Both the position numbers and the translations under genes were made by a program. Source: a bacterium (GTDB lineage Bacteria > SZUA-79 > Acidulodesulfobacterales > Acidulodesulfobacteraceae). Taken from it: 34,722 bases of DNA. Numbering within the stretch: the stretch's first letter is position 1; each line of letters opens with the position of its first letter. Below, in pieces: positions 32,030-34,722 of the stretch. The notes beneath the pieces were generated by a model. That model worked only from the letters and a program-made list of their open reading frames with translations, was not told where the DNA came from and did not search any database. The stretch is from positions 1 to 34,722 of the forward strand of contig JAKAQA010000004.1 in NCBI GenBank assembly GCA_021811805.1, in the 5' to 3' direction.

Positions 32030-32914
32030 CTATAATTCTGATTTTCCCAGATAGACCTTTGTAACATAATCCCTATCATGCCCCAATTCATTGGAAACGG
32101 CTATTTTAGAATCTTTTTCGGAATACCCGTTTAAAACAAGTTCCGCATACCTTTCCTGTGCGACGGAATGTCTTACGGCGTGCATATTGAAGCCGGCATT
32201 TTTAATAGAATTTCCCAGATGGTTCATTTCCTGCTTTAAGTTCCTGCGGGTATCGTAATTGCTATTCATCGCAAATTTACGAAGTTCCGCAAGTTCTTTA
32301 AGTTTCTCCGAAGAAAGTTTTATTTCCCTCGGTCTGCCGTTTTTGCACCACGAGCCTTTTAATTCAAGACTGCCGTTTTTTACTATTTCATAACCTTTTG
32401 AAAGCGCAAGTCCGGCGTGAACGCTTTCTTCTTTCCTTAAGCCCGCTATACTCGCAATTTTCAACTGAACGTAAACGTTGGCGTCTTTTTCTTTAAAATA
32501 CCGGAGCTTTTCTTTTATATCCACTCCTTTGGCGGCGAGGCTTTTGTCCTTATATTCAATTTCTCTTTTAAGTCCAAGTTCTCCGTTGGAAATGTTAATA
32601 TTGGTTCTACCTGTTTCATGTAAAAAAGACCTTAAGGAAGAAACGTAGTTGATAATAGTAGCGTCCTTTAGTCCCTGAGCCTTATAATAACTTACCATTT
32701 TTTCGATATCGGCGTTACTCCATTTGCCTATATCGGCTTTCCTGTTGGCGGTTACACCTATATCGTAATGCCTAGCGTCATGAGCTATACGGCGCATGTC
32801 CTGCCTTATGTCATGGTCGGATTTATTCGAAACGATTGACAGCGGGGCGTCCATTTTGTGGAAATGCTCTATCTCTTTTAATTCCCGATTTATCTTATAT
32901 TCTATTTTCGTCAT
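32030..32914 (-). CDS. Second tyrosine recombinase/integrase (Integrase_1-like)
   Basis: 294 residues. The N-terminal core-binding part contains KWSNADIEKMVSYYKAQGLKDATIINYVSSLRSFL. The catalytic part has R160 (AGLRKEES), H245 and R248 (HAVRHS), H279 (ELGHDRDYV) and nucleophile Y288 (TKVYL). It belongs to a different branch from the int at 24434: shorter, no arm-binding domain of the same kind, with the RHSVAQERYAELVLNGYSE block seen in the phage/ICE Integrase_1 group. GGAGGA lies 8 bases before ATG 32914. A promoter with a palindromic overlap (33558-33587) about 640 bases upstream is the nearest I can find, giving a long hairpin-rich leader. It may act on the repeats to its right. Confidence 0.9.
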   Translation of the reverse strand: MTKIEYKINRELKEIEHFHKMDAPLSIVSNKSDHDIRQDMRRIAHDARHYDIGVTANRKADIGKWSNADIEKMVSYYKAQGLKDATIINYVSSLRSFLHETGRTNINISNGELGLKREIEYKDKSLAAKGVDIKEKLRYFKEKDANVYVQLKIASIAGLRKEESVHAGLALSKGYEIVKNGSLELKGSWCKNGRPREIKLSSEKLKELAELRKFAMNSNYDTRRNLKQEMNHLGNSIKNAGFNMHAVRHSVAQERYAELVLNGYSEKDSKIAVSNELGHDRDYVTKVYLGKSEL

Positions 32915-33397
32915 TTTAATATCCTCCGTGAAAATATTTATTTTTATTTAGACAAACTTTTGCCATTGGCATTTAACCCTGCCTATATTCTATAATGCCA
33001 TGAAACACCCATGCCGGTTTAAGGTCGAAAATGTCTTTTCGTATGGCTTTTTAACTGGAAAGACAATACCAGCTCTAAGGAGAAAATCTTTTGAGGATAA
33101 GCCAATAATCCCTATATATTTTTAAAAGTTATTTTCCGGATTTAAAGACCCGGCAAGTCTTGGAAGGTTTTTTTAGAGTTAAACCTTAAGCGGTTAGTAA
33201 AATAACTGTGCAGGATTTCGGCCTGCCTTAGAAAGGATATTTACTTTTAAAATTGACCCGGATTTTTTTCCGAGCAGAAGTAGTTCCTTTTTAAAATCTT
33301 TAATCGCGCCGGTATTTTCATCGTTTATAAATAAACTTAAAAATCACCGTGGAAATAAAAATTTTACAAAATCAAAGTAAATATTTGCGAATTTAAT

Positions 33398-33513
33398 AAT
33401 CCGTTCGTTTCGGATTGGAAAGTTTTTGATCTTCTTTCGAAGATAGGCAAGTTTGAATCTTTTGCGAAGATAATAGGTTTCTTTAAAAGCGCCGCCAATT
33501 AAAGCGCGAAACC
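33398..33513 (-). repeat. Cluster of small hairpins in the recombinase leader
   Basis: From right to left on the minus strand: GGTTTC...GAAACC (33476-33481 with 33508-33513), enclosing two direct AAAGCGC copies (33486 and 33501); ATCTT-TTGCG-AAGAT (33457-33471); ATCTTC-TTTC-GAAGAT (33429-33444), a near-copy of the previous stem 28 bases away; and AATCCG-TTCGTTT-CGGATT (33398-33416). All perfect stems of 5-6 bp. Confidence 0.6.
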
Positions 33514-33544
33514 CAAAAAGAATTGACTAAACAAAGTATATTTT

Positions 33545-33587
33545 AATTGTACCACAATTTATAAAAATAGTAATCACTTTTCGTCAA
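33545..33587 (-). promoter_or_regulatory. Candidate recombinase promoter with overlapping palindrome
   Basis: On the minus strand: -35 TTGACG (33587-33582), an 18-bp spacer and -10 TATAAA (33563-33558). AATTGT-ACC-ACAATT (33545-33559) overlaps and follows the -10 box, in the position of a repressor operator. It reads toward the hairpin leader and the recombinase at 32914. Confidence 0.5.
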
Positions 33588-33612
33588 ATTAGGTTTTTCA
33601 AGCATTTTCCAC

Positions 33613-33848
33613 GCTTTCTTCAGTTTGTAAAAAACACAAACTGAAGAAAGCTTATAGAGGTTTGTTTCTTGCTCCGTTTGATTTTGCTTTCCAAACTGGC
33701 AAGCGGTTTGAAAAGCGAGCCTTTCGGCAAAATCAAACTCCGGCGAAACAAACATAAAAAGCATCGTATCGGGCTTCCGCCCGAACCTGACAAGCGTATG
33801 CACGCTTGACCGCAGGGGATGGATAAAAACTTTAATTTTACATCCTGC
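33613..33848. repeat. Series of five consecutive hairpins
   Basis: 1: GCTTTCTTCAGTTTGT (33613-33628) with ACAAACTGAAGAAAGC (33636-33651), 16-bp perfect stem. 2: a 94-nt nested structure with outer GTTTGTTTC/GAAACAAAC (33660-33668, 33745-33753), inner TTTGATTTTGC/GCAAAATCAAA (33677-33687, 33727-33737) and core CAAAC/GTTTG (33692-33696, 33706-33710). 3: CGGGC-TTCC-GCCCG (33770-33783). 4: CAAGCGT-ATGC-ACGCTTG (33791-33808). 5: GCAGGGGATG with CATCCTGC (33812-33821, 33841-33848). Such packing has no coding explanation. Confidence 0.7.
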
Positions 33849-33941
33849 CACATAAACGGCATACTTTTATGATGAAAAAAACATGCTTTTTCAATACATA
33901 CAGAAAAATATATGTTTATATAGTTGGTCGGATAATGCGCT

Positions 33942-34373
33942 CTATTTTGCAGATTTTATATATATTTTTTCATGCATTTCTTCGGCTAAAGTTTTTAATG
34001 CTATTTTATTTACTTCCTGCTCTGGTTTCCTAAGAATAGCTACAGTAACTTTGCCAGGATACCGTTTAAGTATCTTAACGTGCAAGCCGAGCCTATTTTC
34101 TATTACGTTTCGCATGAATAACCAGTGGGTTTGCGAAACGTAAACCAGCTTATTCTGCCCATCAACTTTCTCAACAAAAACGAACAATTCTTGGTCCTGT
34201 CCTTCAAATTTAAAACAAGACTTTTGTTTGGGTAAGATATATCTATATCCATCAGGCTCGATATCGGGGTTAGGATTGCCATAATCAAAGACGCTACAAT
34301 TAGATAATATATAACAATTTTCCGTTTCACCTCCCAGAAAAAGTTTAATATTTGTTTTTTCTATAATTTCCAT
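33942..34373 (-). CDS. Small hypothetical protein of the element's right end
   Basis: 143 residues, not recognised. A good Shine-Dalgarno (GGAGG, 8 bases before ATG 34373) supports it. The N-terminal half is beta-like (IKLFLGGETENCYILSNCSVFDYG, GYRYILPKQKSCFKFEGQDQELFVFVEKVDGQNKLVYVS) with three Cys and two Asp/Asn-Pro turns. The C-terminal half is helical and basic (RNVIENRLGLHVKILKRYPGKVTVAILRK, then a helix to the end). No signal peptide or membrane helix. It sits between the hairpin series and the iteron-like array and could be an element maintenance or regulatory protein; that is only position-based. Confidence 0.6.
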   Translation of the reverse strand: MEIIEKTNIKLFLGGETENCYILSNCSVFDYGNPNPDIEPDGYRYILPKQKSCFKFEGQDQELFVFVEKVDGQNKLVYVSQTHWLFMRNVIENRLGLHVKILKRYPGKVTVAILRKPEQEVNKIALKTLAEEMHEKIYIKSAK

Positions 34374-34415
34374 ATAATTTTACCTCCGTTTTTCCAGTTT
34401 TTTTTATTATTACTG

Positions 34416-34480
34416 CCATAACGGTGGAGCCTAAGCGCAACCGTTATGGGGCTTGCTTGAACCTTTCTTATGAAAGGTTC
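34416..34480. repeat. Two perfect hairpins beside the iteron-like array
   Basis: CCATAACGGT (34416-34425) with ACCGTTATGG (34440-34449), 10-bp stem and 14-nt loop. Then GAACCTTTC-TTAT-GAAAGGTTC (34459-34480), 9-bp stem and 4-nt loop. They lie between the 143-residue gene's start and the repeats. Confidence 0.65.
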
Positions 34481-34499
34481 TTGAATATTACTTGAACCG

Positions 34500-34580
34500 T
34501 AATTAAATGTTTGCCATATCGTCATTATATTATTGCCATCCGTAATTAAATGTTTGCCTTTTCATAATTAAATGTTTGCC
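34500..34580 (+). repeat. Iteron-like array, four copies at ~22-bp period
   Basis: TAATTAAATGTTTGCC occurs exactly at 34500-34515, 34543-34558 and 34565-34580. A degenerate copy, TCATTATATTATTGCC (12 of 16 bases), fills the gap at 34522-34537. Starts are 34500, 34522, 34543 and 34565, i.e. steps of 22, 21 and 22 bp, two turns of the helix. This is the layout of iterons in plasmid origins or of repeated transposase/recombinase sites at element ends. Confidence 0.75.
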
Positions 34581-34722
34581 GAGCCTGCGTAACACTTTAT
34601 TTTATTGGTTCAATAATTTTAATTCTATTAAAGATGAGTATTTATCGGATTCTGTTATATTTTTAAAATATGCATGATTATTTTTAGGATAATAAAATAC
34701 TATATCCCTGTTTATTATTATT

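Larger units (their letters stand above)
32915..33941. other. Kilobase of non-coding structured DNA
   Basis: No credible gene is seen in 1027 bases. It holds the leader hairpins (33398-33513), the promoter and palindrome (33545-33587) and the hairpin series (33613-33848), listed separately. The part from 32920 to 33390 is AT-rich with scattered short GC motifs and no clear repeat. The 102- and 80-codon minus-strand frames here cross the hairpins and are not credible. Confidence 0.6.
34374..34722. other. Right-end non-coding region with hairpins and iteron-like repeats
   Basis: This holds the two hairpins at 34416-34480 and the repeats at 34500-34580. The last 140 bases (34582-34722) are AT-rich with no open frame or repeat I can identify. 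The window ends inside this region, so what the repeats serve is not visible. Confidence 0.55.

Noticed and set aside
33398-33848. Reading the hairpin region as a CRISPR array or a retron
   Set aside because: There are no regularly spaced identical repeats with unique spacers, no cas genes, and no reverse transcriptase gene in the window.
33543-33862. Two overlapping minus-strand frames (102 and 80 codons)
   Set aside because: They translate through the series of perfect hairpins in different frames; neither has a Shine-Dalgarno or plausible protein composition.

Overview
The window is AT-rich DNA from what looks like a Gram-negative bacterium. It carries a type IV pilus minor-pilin/PilY1 cassette, an SSB with the DDDIPF tail, RNase J, a GGDEF protein, an IclR regulator and an AmmeMemoRadiSam radical SAM enzyme. 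RNase J together with PilV/W/X/PilY1 would suit a deltaproteobacterium-like lineage such as the acidophilic sulfate reducers formerly called Sva0485, but that placement is a guess.

Layout. (1) 237-1589: a flavin disulfide-reductase-like gene. (2) 2033-9815: a first defence island. It holds a minus-strand three-gene operon (DNA methyltransferase, a histidine kinase with two GHKL ATPase modules, and a receiver-domain protein), then a controller-regulated type II restriction-modification unit (controller protein, PD-(D/E)XK nuclease, convergent gamma-class adenine methyltransferase). (3) 10032-24154: core chromosome. This covers ssb, the pilV/pilW/pilX/pilY1 operon with a small secreted protein, a PlsC acyltransferase, RNase J, a 22-codon lysine-rich peptide with a perfect Shine-Dalgarno and a palindromic operator-like site, a small hypothetical gene, an IclR regulator, a membrane diguanylate cyclase with a cysteine cluster, and AmrS. 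(4) 24220-24293: tRNA-Gln(CUG), followed at once by a tyrosine integrase. This is the left edge of an integrated element that runs at least to 32914 and probably past the window end. (5) 25839-31898: element cargo, a second defence island. It holds RmuC with a small partner, an m5C methyltransferase / HaeII-like nuclease / Vsr operon, and a minus-strand operon of a HEPN-like protein, a TIR-like protein and a three-helix membrane protein. (6) 32030-34722: a second tyrosine recombinase with a long structured leader, a dense series of hairpins, a small unknown gene, and a four-copy 22-bp iteron-like array.

The two candidates for less-described biology are the methyltransferase / double-GHKL histidine kinase / receiver operon, where a complete two-component pair is hard-wired to a DNA methyltransferase, and the HEPN-like / TIR / membrane-protein operon. 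The hairpin series and iteron-like repeats at the right end suggest that the integrated element has, or had, its own replication, transfer or recombination site. All assignments come from reading motifs by eye; no database search was run.
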